Of a stretch of 64,000 nt of DNA, positions 38,060 to 46,574 are shown piece after piece. This DNA is from Stenotrophomonas nematodicola (GTDB lineage Bacteria > Pseudomonadota > Gammaproteobacteria > Xanthomonadales > Xanthomonadaceae). The notes below the pieces were generated by a model, which saw only the letters and a program-made list of their open reading frames with translations, had not been told where the DNA came from and made no database searches. The stretch covers positions 124,001-188,000 of the forward strand of contig NZ_WIAY01000005.1 of assembly GCF_009467805.1 (NCBI RefSeq), in the 5' to 3' direction. The position numbers and the translations under genes are program-made. Positions within the stretch are counted from its first letter, which is position 1. Every line of letters starts with the position of its first letter.

Positions 38060-38149
38060 GGGCCCGACGAAGGGTGCGCCATGCATGCCGCCGTGCGGTG
38101 CGGCTTGGTACACTCGCGCGATCTTCAATCCTCGATGGATTTGCTTTAC

Positions 38150-40159
38150 ATGCCCAACTTCCGTCCGCTCGCCGTCGCGCTGGGCCTCAGCCTGGTCACC
38201 CTGGTCGCCGCCAACGACGCCCATGCCGCTCCCAAGAAGAAGGCCGCCCGCGCGCCGGCCGCCAGCGCGCAGTGCACCGATTTCTACGAGGCGACCAATG
38301 CCGCCTGGCTGAAGTCCAACCCGGTGCCGCAGGTGGGAGCCACTACGGCGTTGGGCCTGATGGCCGAGCGTACCCGCGTGCAGCAGCGCGAACTGCTGGA
38401 TGCCGCGATGACGGCCCCGCAGGGCAACGTGCAGAAACTGCTGGGTGACTTCTGGGCCAGCGGCCTGGACGAGGCCGCGGTCGAGGCCGACGGCTCCAAC
38501 CCGATCGCCCCGCTGCTGACCCGCATCAACGCGATCAAGAAGGCCAAGGACGTGCCGGCCTCGATCGCCGCGCTGCACCAGGTGGGCATCCCGGTGGCCT
38601 TCAACTTCGCACCGGACGTGGACCTCAAGGCGCTGGACCGCCACATCGGCTACTTCATGCAGGGCGGCATGGGCCTGCCCGACCCGGCGTTCTATACCCG
38701 CACCGATGCCGACACCGTGGCGTTGATGGGCCGCTACCGCACCTACGTCAAGCAGATCCTGGCGCTGACCGGCACGCCGGCGGCCAAGCTGGATGCCGAG
38801 TCGCAGGCGGTGATCGCGCTGGAGACCGAGCTGGCGCGCAACGCGCAGTCGCTGGCCGGCATCAACAACCCGTTCAACAACTATGCGCCGATCTCCACCA
38901 AGGAACTCACCGGCCGGTACCGCAACCTGCAGCTGGATGCGTTCCTGAAGGTGCAGGGTGTCAATGACGACCTGGTTTCGCTGTCCGATCCGGCGCTGTT
39001 CAAGCAGCTCGACGGCATGGTCACCCGGATCAAGCCGGACCAGTGGAAGGCCTACCTGCGCTGGCGCGTGGGCGACGCGATGGCACCGTACCTGTCCAAG
39101 GCCTACCGCGACGCCGAGTTCGAGTTCCGCGGCCGGGTGATCCGCGGCGAGACCATCGCCCCGGCGCGCTGGGAGCAGACCCTGGATGCCATCAACGTGG
39201 CCGCCGGCCCGATGCTTGGCCGCGAGTACGCCAGCAAGCACCTGTCGGCCGATGACCGCCGCCAGGCCGCGCTGATCGTGGACAAGCTGCGCGAAGTGCA
39301 GATCGAAGCGGTCAAGCGCAGCACCTGGATGAGCGCGGACGCCAAGACCGAAGCACAGGCCAAGCTGGCCGCGATGAAGATCGAAATCGGCACCCCGCTG
39401 CGCGACCTGGATTACACCGTGCAGCCGATGGGCCGTGGCAGCTTCGGCGGCAACATGCTGATCGCCTCGACCTGGCGCCACCGTGAGGAAATGAAGCGCA
39501 TCGGCAAGGGCAACGCGGACCGCCGCTGGGACGTGCTGCCGCAGCAGCCGGCACTGGCGTATGACATCGCGCAGAACCGCCTGATCGTCACCGCCGCCGT
39601 GCTGCAGGGCCCGGTATTCAACGCCAAGGCCGACACCGCCGACAAGTTCGGCAGCTTCGGTGCGCTGGTCGCGCACGAGCTGACCCGCGCCATCGACGCC
39701 AAGGGCGCACTGGTGGATGCCAAGGGCGAACTGCGCAGCTGGTGGACCCCGGCCGACAAGACCGCCTGGACCCTGTTCGGCAACCGCGTGGCCGCCCAGT
39801 ACAGCGGCTACGAGTTCCCCGGCGTCAAGGGCGCCAAGGTCAACGGCGAGCTGACCCGCGAAGAGAACCTGGCCGATCTGGCCGGCCTGGAACTGGCGTG
39901 GGAGGCTTACAACGCGGTCGAACCGAACGCCAAGCCGGCCGCCCGCCAGGGTTTCTTCCGTGCCTGGGCCACCCTGTGGCCGCAGCAGCTGTCGCCGAAC
40001 GAAGCGGCGCAGCGCGTGACCTCGGACATCCTGGCGCCGGGCCGCTGGCGCACCAATGGCCCGCTGTCCAACCTGCCGGCATTCGGTGCGACCTTCAGCT
40101 GCAAGCCGGGCCAGCCGATGCAGCGCGTGGATGGCGACCAGATCAAGGTCTGGCGCTGA
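38150..40159 (+). CDS. M13-family protein with degenerate zinc site (probable pseudopeptidase)
   Basis: The 669-residue exported protein aligns with the neighbouring M13 peptidase over most of its length (TDFYEATNAAWL, GDFWASGLDEA, NLPAFGATFSCKPGQPM). Its zinc motif reads HELTR (H509, E510, R513): the second zinc histidine is an arginine. The NAYYNP substrate motif is also missing (the region reads ALAYDIAQNRL). The third-ligand region survives as REENLADLAGL. It is therefore unlikely to bind zinc in the normal way and may act as a binding or regulatory partner. The signal peptide is about 1-27, ending AHAAP. The start could also be 38135. Confidence 0.9.
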   Translation: MPNFRPLAVALGLSLVTLVAANDAHAAPKKKAARAPAASAQCTDFYEATNAAWLKSNPVPQVGATTALGLMAERTRVQQRELLDAAMTAPQGNVQKLLGDFWASGLDEAAVEADGSNPIAPLLTRINAIKKAKDVPASIAALHQVGIPVAFNFAPDVDLKALDRHIGYFMQGGMGLPDPAFYTRTDADTVALMGRYRTYVKQILALTGTPAAKLDAESQAVIALETELARNAQSLAGINNPFNNYAPISTKELTGRYRNLQLDAFLKVQGVNDDLVSLSDPALFKQLDGMVTRIKPDQWKAYLRWRVGDAMAPYLSKAYRDAEFEFRGRVIRGETIAPARWEQTLDAINVAAGPMLGREYASKHLSADDRRQAALIVDKLREVQIEAVKRSTWMSADAKTEAQAKLAAMKIEIGTPLRDLDYTVQPMGRGSFGGNMLIASTWRHREEMKRIGKGNADRRWDVLPQQPALAYDIAQNRLIVTAAVLQGPVFNAKADTADKFGSFGALVAHELTRAIDAKGALVDAKGELRSWWTPADKTAWTLFGNRVAAQYSGYEFPGVKGAKVNGELTREENLADLAGLELAWEAYNAVEPNAKPAARQGFFRAWATLWPQQLSPNEAAQRVTSDILAPGRWRTNGPLSNLPAFGATFSCKPGQPMQRVDGDQIKVWR

Positions 40160-40183
40160 GCCTGTCGCGGTGAGGTAACGAAA

Positions 40184-40207
40184 AAGGCGCCCACCGGGCG
40201 CCTTCTT
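40184..40207 (+). terminator. terminator after the second M13 gene
   Basis: Stem AAGGCGCCC / GGGCGCCTT with an ACC loop, followed by CTTCGTT. The rest of the gap to 40387 holds no certain gene (see the possible frameshifted frame in the findings). Confidence 0.75.
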
Positions 40208-40387
40208 CGTTGCGGCCTGCCCGCGCCGCACGGGACTACCGCTCTGGCTGCAGGGGGCCGCTGTATGCGGCGATCAGGCCGGTGACCGGCACGGCGATCT
40301 CGACGACGAACACGAAGCGCGTCGAAGGCGCTGCCCAGCACGTGCCGGTACAGACCTGCGACCGTCATCTGACGGCCCTGCCCCGTC

Positions 40388-41056
40388 CTACTTGACCCGA
40401 CGCAGATGGTTGGGCCGCGGGCCGCCCGGCGGGCGACGGTTGAACGGCGGCTGGCCGCGCCAATAGCGGATCAGCAGCCAGCCGAACAGCATGCCGCCGA
40501 GGTGGGCGAAGTGGGCCACGCCGGGCTGCCAGCCGGTGGCGCCCAGCATCAGCTCGATCGCACCGAACACGATCACGAAGGTGCGTGCCTTCATCGGAAT
40601 CGGCGGGAACAGCAGCATCACCCGCTGGTTCGGGAACAGCATGCCGTAGGCCAGCAGCAGGCCGAACACGCCACCGGACGCGCCCAGCACCGTGGCCGGG
40701 TTTTCCATCATCATGCCAACCACCAGTTGGCACAGCCCGGCGCCGACCACGCAGACCAGGTAATAGGTGAGGAACCGCTTTTCACCCCAGGTCTGTTCCA
40801 GCGGCGCGCCGAACATGAACAGTGCGAGCATGTTGAAGAACAGGTGGCCCACGCTGCCATGCAGGAAGCCGTAGGTCAGCAGCTGCCAGGGCTGGAAATT
40901 GCCGCCCGGCGAGAACGGATCGAATCCGCTGCGCAGCGGCTGCAGCATGAACGGCTCGAACGTGCCGTTGCCGAGCAGGAACGGCTGCTGCAGCAGAAAC
41001 AGCAGAATGTTGGCGATCAACAGCGCCTTGGTGACGGTGGGCAGTCGCGGGAACAT
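40388..41056 (-). CDS. rhomboid-family intramembrane serine protease
   Basis: The 222-residue protein has about six membrane segments. The catalytic serine is in LGASGGVFGLL and the catalytic histidine in VAHFAHLGGMLFG. The HGSVGHLFFNM motif of the second helix supplies the conserved His/Asn. Rhomboids cut membrane proteins within or near their transmembrane helices; the substrates here are unknown. An ATG at 41086 would add ten polar residues; 41056 (MFPRLPTVTKALL) is the better start. Confidence 0.92.
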   Translation of the reverse strand: MFPRLPTVTKALLIANILLFLLQQPFLLGNGTFEPFMLQPLRSGFDPFSPGGNFQPWQLLTYGFLHGSVGHLFFNMLALFMFGAPLEQTWGEKRFLTYYLVCVVGAGLCQLVVGMMMENPATVLGASGGVFGLLLAYGMLFPNQRVMLLFPPIPMKARTFVIVFGAIELMLGATGWQPGVAHFAHLGGMLFGWLLIRYWRGQPPFNRRPPGGPRPNHLRRVK

Positions 41057-41126
41057 GGGGGCATCCTTTGGAACCGTGTGCATCATAGCGCGGCCTGTTC
41101 ACCCCCGACCCGGCCCGGGCGAACGC

Positions 41127-41492
41127 TCAGCCCGGGCCCCACAGCGCCGCGTCCAGATCATCGGCGCTGCGCGGCATGTGCTTGACCCTGCCGCGTTCGA
41201 TCGCCACGCCTTCGGCGCGCAGCCGCTGGGTCTGTTCACGCCAGCCACGCGATCCCTCCGGCATCGCGATGCGCCCGTCAGAGCGCAGCACCCGATGCCA
41301 CGGCAGGTCGGGGTCCTCGTTCTGCCCGAGCACGCGCGCGGTCAATCGCGCCCGGCCCGGCAATCCGGCCCTGGCCGCCACCTGGCCATAGCCCATCACC
41401 TGCCCTCGCGGAATCGCCCGGATCACCGCCAGGATGCGTTCACGGGCCTGGGCCGCCGGATCATCGCCTGCCGGCGGGGGCGCGCCCGTCAC
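41127..41492 (-). CDS. alkyltransferase-like protein (MGMT family without active-site cysteine)
   Basis: The 121-residue protein has the MGMT DNA-binding fold (RGQVMGYGQVAARAGLPGRA). The active-site PCHR is replaced by PWHRV (P64-V68), with W65 instead of Cys. That is the signature of ATL proteins, which bind O6-alkylguanine without removing the alkyl group and flag it for nucleotide excision repair. The start is a GTG at 41492 overlapping the transporter stop (GTGA). A 9-bp GGCCCGGGC palindromic hairpin spans the stop codon region (41112-41138). Confidence 0.9.
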   Translation of the reverse strand: MTGAPPPAGDDPAAQARERILAVIRAIPRGQVMGYGQVAARAGLPGRARLTARVLGQNEDPDLPWHRVLRSDGRIAMPEGSRGWREQTQRLRAEGVAIERGRVKHMPRSADDLDAALWGPG

Positions 41493-42409
41493 GCGCGCAC
41501 GCGGCTGACCAGCAGCACGCCGACCAGTACCAGCGCGGTCCCCAGGATCTGCCAGGGACCCATCGGTTCGTCGAGCAGCCATAGACTCATCACGATGGTG
41601 GATACCGGCCCGAGCATACCGACCTGCGCAGCCAGCGACGAGCCGATCCGCTTGACCGCCAGCATGATCGCCAGCACCGGCAGGACGGTGCACACCGTCG
41701 CATTGAGCAGCGACAGCCCATACACCGGCGCCGGCGCCTGGCCGAGCGCGGCCAGCGGGTGCAGCAGCGCGAAGTGCAGTACGCACAGCACGCATGCGAC
41801 GCAGCTGGCATAGGCGGTCAGGCGGATCGCACCGATCCGCGCCACCACTTGGCCGCTGCCGAACAGGTACAACGCATAGCTGAGTGCACTGGCGAATACC
41901 AGCGCACTGCCCAGCACGATGCGTCCGCCCTCCAGCTGCAGGTCGTGGCCAAACGCCAGCAGCACGCCGAGATAGCTCAGCACGAGCGCGGCGAGCTGCC
42001 AGCGGCCGGGGCGCTTTTTCAGCAGCACCAGGCTGATCAGCAGCACCAGGGTCGGATTGAGATAGAGGATCAGCCGTTCCAGGGTCACGCTGATGTACTG
42101 CAACCCCTGGAAGTCGAGCAGGCTGGACAGGTAGTAGCCGGTGAAACCCAGCCACACCACCCTGCCCCGATCCGCCCATGACAGCGCCGTGGCGCGCCGC
42201 GCCGACCATACCGCGAGCGCGGCGAACAGCGGAAAGGCCATCAGCATGCGCAGCGCCAGCAGCGTGGTCGCATCCACGCCATGCCGGTAGGCCAGCTTGA
42301 CGATCACCGCCTTGCCGGACGCCGCGATCGCACCGACCGCGGCCAGCGCGATGCCACCGGCGGCGATGCGGCTGGACGAGGTGGGAAGCGACGACACGGT
42401 GGGCGGCAT
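41489..42409 (-). CDS. EamA-family transporter (DMT superfamily)
   Basis: The 306-residue protein has about ten membrane segments in two EamA repeats (first GGIALAAVGAIAASGKAVIV; second starting near GSALVFASALSYALYLFG). EamA proteins are drug/metabolite or amino-acid exporters; the substrate is unknown. The start is the ATG at 42409; a TTG further upstream is less likely. It overlaps the ATL gene by four bases, an unexplained pairing of a transporter with a DNA-damage sensor. Confidence 0.88.
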   Translation of the reverse strand: MPPTVSSLPTSSSRIAAGGIALAAVGAIAASGKAVIVKLAYRHGVDATTLLALRMLMAFPLFAALAVWSARRATALSWADRGRVVWLGFTGYYLSSLLDFQGLQYISVTLERLILYLNPTLVLLISLVLLKKRPGRWQLAALVLSYLGVLLAFGHDLQLEGGRIVLGSALVFASALSYALYLFGSGQVVARIGAIRLTAYASCVACVLCVLHFALLHPLAALGQAPAPVYGLSLLNATVCTVLPVLAIMLAVKRIGSSLAAQVGMLGPVSTIVMSLWLLDEPMGPWQILGTALVLVGVLLVSRVRA

Positions 42410-42505
42410 CAGGACGGCGGGCAGCCGCGCGCGCGGCTGCAACAGAGGAATCGGGACGGGATTGTCGCACGCGTCCGACGCGACGGCCTTGCTGGAATGG
42501 CCGTG

Positions 42506-43861
42506 TTATCGCATCAGCACGACTTCCTCGGCCGAGGTCGGATGGATCGCCACGGTGGCATCGAACTGCGCCTTGGTCGCCCCCATCTTCACCGCCAGCG
42601 CGAAGCCCTGCAGGATTTCATCGGCCGCCTCGCCAAGCAGGTGCACGCCCACCACACGCTCCTCCTCGCCCACGCAGACCAGCTTGAACAGGCTGCGCTG
42701 GGTACCGTCGGCCAGTGCCTGCAGCATCGGGCGGAAGTTGCTGCGATACACGCGTACATCGCCGTACCTCGCGCAGGCCTCTTCCTCACTCAGCCCCACC
42801 GCGCCGAGCGCGGGGTGCGAGAACACCACGCTGGCGACGTTCTCATAGTCCATCTTCGCCTGCGGCTGGCCGCCGAACAGGCGATCCATCAGCGTGCGCG
42901 CCGCGGCGATGGCCACCGGGGTCAGACCGACCTTGCCGGCAATGTCGCCCACCGCGTGCACGCTCGGCACGGCCGTGGTCTGCCATGCGTCGACCTCCAC
43001 CTCGCCCTTGTCGCCCACCACCACGCCCAGCGCTTCCAACCCGAGGTCGGCACTGTTGCCGCGGCGACCGGTGGCGAAGAACAGCGCGTCGAACTGCCCG
43101 TCGGCAGGCCCGTCATGGCCCAACGCCACCACTGCATCGCCGTCGCGCTGCAACTCGCGCAGGCGATAGCCGAAATGCAGCTGCACGCCCTGGTGGCGCA
43201 GGTTGTCGGCGAGCTGCGCGGTCAGCTCCGCGTCGAACCGTTCCAGCAGGCGGTCGCCACGCACCAGCAGTGTCACCCGGCTGCCCAGCGCCTGCAGCAG
43301 GCCGGCCAGCTCCACGGCGATGTAGCCACCGCCGACAATGGCCACGCGCGCCGGGGCACTGCACAGGTTGAAGAAATCATCGGAGACCAGCCCAAGCGCC
43401 GCCCCCGGAATATCCGGCCGCTGCGGATGCGCGCCGGTGGCGATCAGGATGTGCTCGGCACTGATGCGCACGCCGTCGCTGCATTCCACGGTATGCGCAT
43501 CGACCAGACGGCCGCGGCGCGGCACGCGGACCACCTTGTTCTCGTCCAGGCGCTTGAGATAACTGGCATGGATGTTGGCGATGTACGCCTGGCGGTGCAC
43601 CACCAGTTCCTTCCAGTCCAGCGCCGGACGCAGCGGAACATCAAAGCCCATTGCCGCAGCCAGGCCGATGCGCCCGGCCAGATCGGCCGCCAGCCACATG
43701 GCCTTCTTCGGCACGCAGCCGACGTTGACGCAGGTGCCGCCGAGTTCACCGGGCTCCAGCATGGCCACCCGGCGGCCGTGCTGCGCGGCGCGGAAGGCCG
43801 CCGCCAGGCCACCGGAGCCGCCCCCCAGCACGATCAGGTCATAGTCGTAGTGCGTCGTCAT
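42506..43861 (-). CDS. gor: glutathione-disulfide reductase
   Basis: Gor reduces oxidised glutathione with NADPH in the cytoplasm. The 451-residue flavoprotein has the FAD motif LIVLGGGSGGLAAAFRAA, the redox-active disulfide in GGTCVNVGCVPKK, the NADP motif AIVGGGYIAVELAG and the C-terminal catalytic HPTSAEEVV. Length and motifs match glutathione reductase rather than dihydrolipoamide dehydrogenase. Confidence 0.95.
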   Translation of the reverse strand: MTTHYDYDLIVLGGGSGGLAAAFRAAQHGRRVAMLEPGELGGTCVNVGCVPKKAMWLAADLAGRIGLAAAMGFDVPLRPALDWKELVVHRQAYIANIHASYLKRLDENKVVRVPRRGRLVDAHTVECSDGVRISAEHILIATGAHPQRPDIPGAALGLVSDDFFNLCSAPARVAIVGGGYIAVELAGLLQALGSRVTLLVRGDRLLERFDAELTAQLADNLRHQGVQLHFGYRLRELQRDGDAVVALGHDGPADGQFDALFFATGRRGNSADLGLEALGVVVGDKGEVEVDAWQTTAVPSVHAVGDIAGKVGLTPVAIAAARTLMDRLFGGQPQAKMDYENVASVVFSHPALGAVGLSEEEACARYGDVRVYRSNFRPMLQALADGTQRSLFKLVCVGEEERVVGVHLLGEAADEILQGFALAVKMGATKAQFDATVAIHPTSAEEVVLMR

Positions 43862-43962
43862 TGGCAGTACTCGAACAGATGGCAGGTGGACGGTCGCCCA
43901 CCTTCAGGCAGGACCCCGAGCATGCCACGCCCGGCCGCGAGCCATGCGTGACGATGCCGGGC

Positions 43963-45195
43963 TCACGCGCGCGCGTCGCCTCGGCGCAGGGGCGGCCACT
44001 GCAGGTAGGTCATGGCGCGCCACACCCATTCCAGCGGACCGAAACGGAAGTGCCGCAGCCACCAATGGCTGACGAGTACCTGCACGCCGAACAACGCCAG
44101 CGCGAACGGCACCTGCCACAGCCGCGGCACCTGCTCGAACAGGCCCAGGCCGTATCCGTAGAAGATCCACGTGCAGACCAGCGACTGGCCGATGTAGTGG
44201 GTGAGCGCCATCCGCCCCACCGGCGCCAGCCAGTGCAGCCGATCGCGCACGCGCACGACCCAGGCCAGGTAGCCCAGGCACATCAGCAGGCTGGCCACCG
44301 ACGACAGCGCGTAGGCCGCCCCACTGGCCGGCGTGAATGTGCCCGGCGCCAGATACGGCACCCAGTACGCACTCACCAGCATCAGCGCCAGCCCCACCGG
44401 CAGCGCGACCCAGCGCAGCGCCGCGTACAGGCCGGCGAAACGTGCCGGCTCGGCCAGTGCGCCGCTGCGCGCGAACCAGCTGCCGATCAGGAACATGCCC
44501 AGCACTTCCGGCCCGACGATCATGATGCCCGACAGCATCGCGCCAAGGTCGCTGAAACGCTGCGCGACGGCCTGGCTCCAACTGCCGTAGCCATACGCCT
44601 GCCGCTGCAGTTCGATGGTCTGCTGGGCCTGCAGCATCGCTTCGCGCGTCTGCCCGCCCGGATCGCCACTGGCAACCAATGCGCCCATCAGCGCGCCCAT
44701 CAGCAGCAAGAGCACGGCCGCAAGCAGGTAGCTGCCCACACCCATCACCGGCAGCCAGCTGCGCGGCGCCTCGCGGCAGGCCAGCAGCGGCAGCGAGATC
44801 AACGCGTACATCACCAGGATGTCGCCGGACCACACCAGCAGTGCATGGCACAGGCCGATCAGCAGCAGCGCGGCGCTGCGACGCAGGTAGAAAGGGGTGA
44901 ATTCGCGGCCGGCGGCCGCCGCACGCTGCGCCATCACCGAGAAGCCGGCGCCGAACAGCAGCGAGAACAGGGTGAAGAATTTGCCCTGGACGAGCACGTA
45001 AATGGCCGCGTCGGTCCAGTAGTCGGCACCCTGCCAGTGCGGATCGATGCTGGTGAAGGACAGATCCAGCGGACCGCTGAGCGCTTCGATGTTCATCAGC
45101 AGAATGCCCAGCAGGGCGAAACCGCGCAGGATGTCGATCACCGCGATGCGCTCGCCGGCACCGATCGGCTGCAAGGAAGGAGCGGCTGCGTTCAC
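43963..45195 (-). CDS. DUF418 family membrane protein (YeiB-like)
   Basis: The 410-residue protein has about ten membrane helices. Family motifs are IDILRGFALLGILLMNIEAL at the N-terminus and GRMALTHYIGQSLV in the C-terminal DUF418 domain. Function is unknown; the fold is related to membrane acyltransferases. The start is a GTG at 45195, since the family N-terminus begins shortly after it and upstream sequence is non-homologous. Confidence 0.88.
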   Translation of the reverse strand: MNAAAPSLQPIGAGERIAVIDILRGFALLGILLMNIEALSGPLDLSFTSIDPHWQGADYWTDAAIYVLVQGKFFTLFSLLFGAGFSVMAQRAAAAGREFTPFYLRRSAALLLIGLCHALLVWSGDILVMYALISLPLLACREAPRSWLPVMGVGSYLLAAVLLLLMGALMGALVASGDPGGQTREAMLQAQQTIELQRQAYGYGSWSQAVAQRFSDLGAMLSGIMIVGPEVLGMFLIGSWFARSGALAEPARFAGLYAALRWVALPVGLALMLVSAYWVPYLAPGTFTPASGAAYALSSVASLLMCLGYLAWVVRVRDRLHWLAPVGRMALTHYIGQSLVCTWIFYGYGLGLFEQVPRLWQVPFALALFGVQVLVSHWWLRHFRFGPLEWVWRAMTYLQWPPLRRGDARA

Positions 45196-45262
45196 GGGCG
45201 TTCCGGGGGCAAGGGCGGACAGTATGGCGCCGCAGACGCGGCATGGCGGCGCCGCAGACGCA

Positions 45263-45286
45263 AACGGCCCGCCGAAGCGGGCCGTT
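45263..45286 (-). terminator. hairpin downstream of slyD
   Basis: Nine-bp stem ACGGCCCGC / GCGGGCCGT with a four-base loop (TTCG when read on the minus strand), located 25 nt after the slyD stop. The T run is short, so termination strength is uncertain. Confidence 0.6.
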
Positions 45287-45310
45287 GCGGTACAGCGCGT
45301 TGGCGGAAAA

Positions 45311-45790
45311 TCAGTGCTGGTGGCCGCCGTCGCCGTGCACGTGGCCGTGCTCGATTTCTTCCTTGCTGGCTTCGCGCACTTCAACGATCTCCACATCGAA
45401 GTGCAGATCCTTGCCGGCCATCGGGTGGTTCAGGTCGACGTCGACCACGCTCATGCCGACCTTCTGCACGGTGACCGCGCGCGGGCCGAAGTTGGTCTGC
45501 AGCACGACCTGCTGGCCCGGCACCAGGCGGGTGGTACCGAAGTGCTTCTTGGGCACGCGCTGGCTCAGGCCGTCACGGCGCTCGCCGTAGGCATCGGCCG
45601 CCTTCACGTCGACAGCGAAGGTCGCACCGGCTTCCTTGTCCATCATGGCGTTTTCCAGGCCCGGGATGATGTTGCCGTGGCCGATCAGGATCGCCAGCGG
45701 ATCACGATCCCTGGAGCTCTCGATCGGCTCCTGGCCGAGTTCCGAGACGGTGTAATGGAAACGGACGACGCGGTCTTTTTCGATCTTCAT
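45311..45790 (-). CDS. slyD: FKBP-type peptidyl-prolyl isomerase SlyD
   Basis: SlyD is a cytoplasmic prolyl isomerase and metal-binding chaperone, used in nickel delivery to hydrogenase in E. coli. The 159-residue product has the split FKBP domain with an inserted IF domain (LIGHGNIIPGLENAM, then AAYGER-like ADAYGERRDG, then NHPMAGKDLHFDVEI). The short histidine-rich tail is GHVHGDGGHQH. The tail is much shorter than in E. coli. The start at 45790 (MKIEKDRVV) matches the family. Confidence 0.95.
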   Translation of the reverse strand: MKIEKDRVVRFHYTVSELGQEPIESSRDRDPLAILIGHGNIIPGLENAMMDKEAGATFAVDVKAADAYGERRDGLSQRVPKKHFGTTRLVPGQQVVLQTNFGPRAVTVQKVGMSVVDVDLNHPMAGKDLHFDVEIVEVREASKEEIEHGHVHGDGGHQH

Positions 45791-45900
45791 GCGCAACTCT
45801 GTCTGGGACTGCCATCGGGCAGACGGGTGAGGCGGGTTGTCGCCCGCCGGATACGCCGCCATGATGACGGCCATCTAAGGTGGCGCATTATCCGGACAAC

Positions 45901-46443
45901 ATGCAGCTGACGCCAGTTTCGCCCGCAACCCGCCTGCCCGTCCGCCGGGCGCTGGCCCTGCTCGCGGTCGCCCTGCTCGCCGGTTGCGGTGGCGGCAAGG
46001 CGGTCCGTCCCTCGTCCCCGCCCGCCGCCAGCCAGGTCTGGCCCACAGTGGCACCGAGCGACCCGGCGGCGGCCAACGCCGTGCTGATGCGCGCCATCGG
46101 TCTGGTCGGCACCCCGTATCGCTACGGCGGCAACACGCCCGAGTCCGGCTTCGACTGCAGCGGCCTGGTCGCCTACGTGTACAGGGAAATGCTGGACCTG
46201 CGCCTGCCGCGCACCTCGCGCGACCTGGCTGCCGTCCAAGGGCCGAAGATCGACCCGCAGCGGCTGGCGCCGGGCGATCTGGTCTTCTTCGGCAGCCGCG
46301 GCAGCGTCTCGCACGTCGGCATTTATGTGGGTGAAGGGCGGTTTGTCCACGCCCCCAGCACCGGTGGAACGGTGCGGCTGGATTCGCTCGGTGGCGCGTA
46401 CTGGAAGGACCATTACACGGGGGCGAAACGTGTCCTGCACTAA
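45901..46443 (+). CDS. NlpC/P60 family peptidoglycan hydrolase, lipoprotein
   Basis: The 180-residue lipoprotein has a signal peptide with lipobox LLAGC, a short linker and an NlpC/P60 domain. The catalytic Cys is in ESGFDCSGLVAYVY and the His in SVSHVGIYVGEGRFVHAPS. These enzymes cut the D-Glu-meso-DAP bond in stem peptides. I chose the ATG at 45901; a GTG at 45880 is possible. It is the first of two adjacent NlpC/P60 paralogues. Confidence 0.92.
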   Translation: MQLTPVSPATRLPVRRALALLAVALLAGCGGGKAVRPSSPPAASQVWPTVAPSDPAAANAVLMRAIGLVGTPYRYGGNTPESGFDCSGLVAYVYREMLDLRLPRTSRDLAAVQGPKIDPQRLAPGDLVFFGSRGSVSHVGIYVGEGRFVHAPSTGGTVRLDSLGGAYWKDHYTGAKRVLH

Positions 46444-46468
46444 GCTGAACAGGGGCAAGGTCCAAATT

Positions 46469-46484
46469 TGTGACGAATATCACG
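46469..46484 (+). promoter_or_regulatory. CRP/Clp-type palindrome upstream of the second NlpC/P60 gene
   Basis: The sequence TGTGA-CGAATA-TCACG matches the CRP consensus TGTGA-N6-TCACA at nine of ten fixed positions. It lies about 90 nt before the GTG start, followed by an AT-rich stretch. In Xanthomonadaceae, Clp, a CRP homologue that responds to c-di-GMP, uses this consensus. Confidence 0.5.
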
Positions 46485-46574
46485 CCAAGTAAAACGAAAA
46501 TTTAACGGAATTTGTACCAAATCACAGGTCTTACACGGCATGATCACCCATCGTTTTTATTCAGTGACCGCCGC

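Noticed and set aside
35671-38082. Continuous minus-strand frame that would extend the FAD oxidoreductase to over 1300 residues
   Set aside because: The FAD motif starts a few residues after the ATG at 35670; the extension is the mirror frame of the M13 peptidase gene.
45226-45262. Short duplicated GGCGCCGCAGACGC between slyD and the DUF418 gene
   Set aside because: A 14-bp duplication in a GC-rich gap; no structure or function evident beyond slippage.
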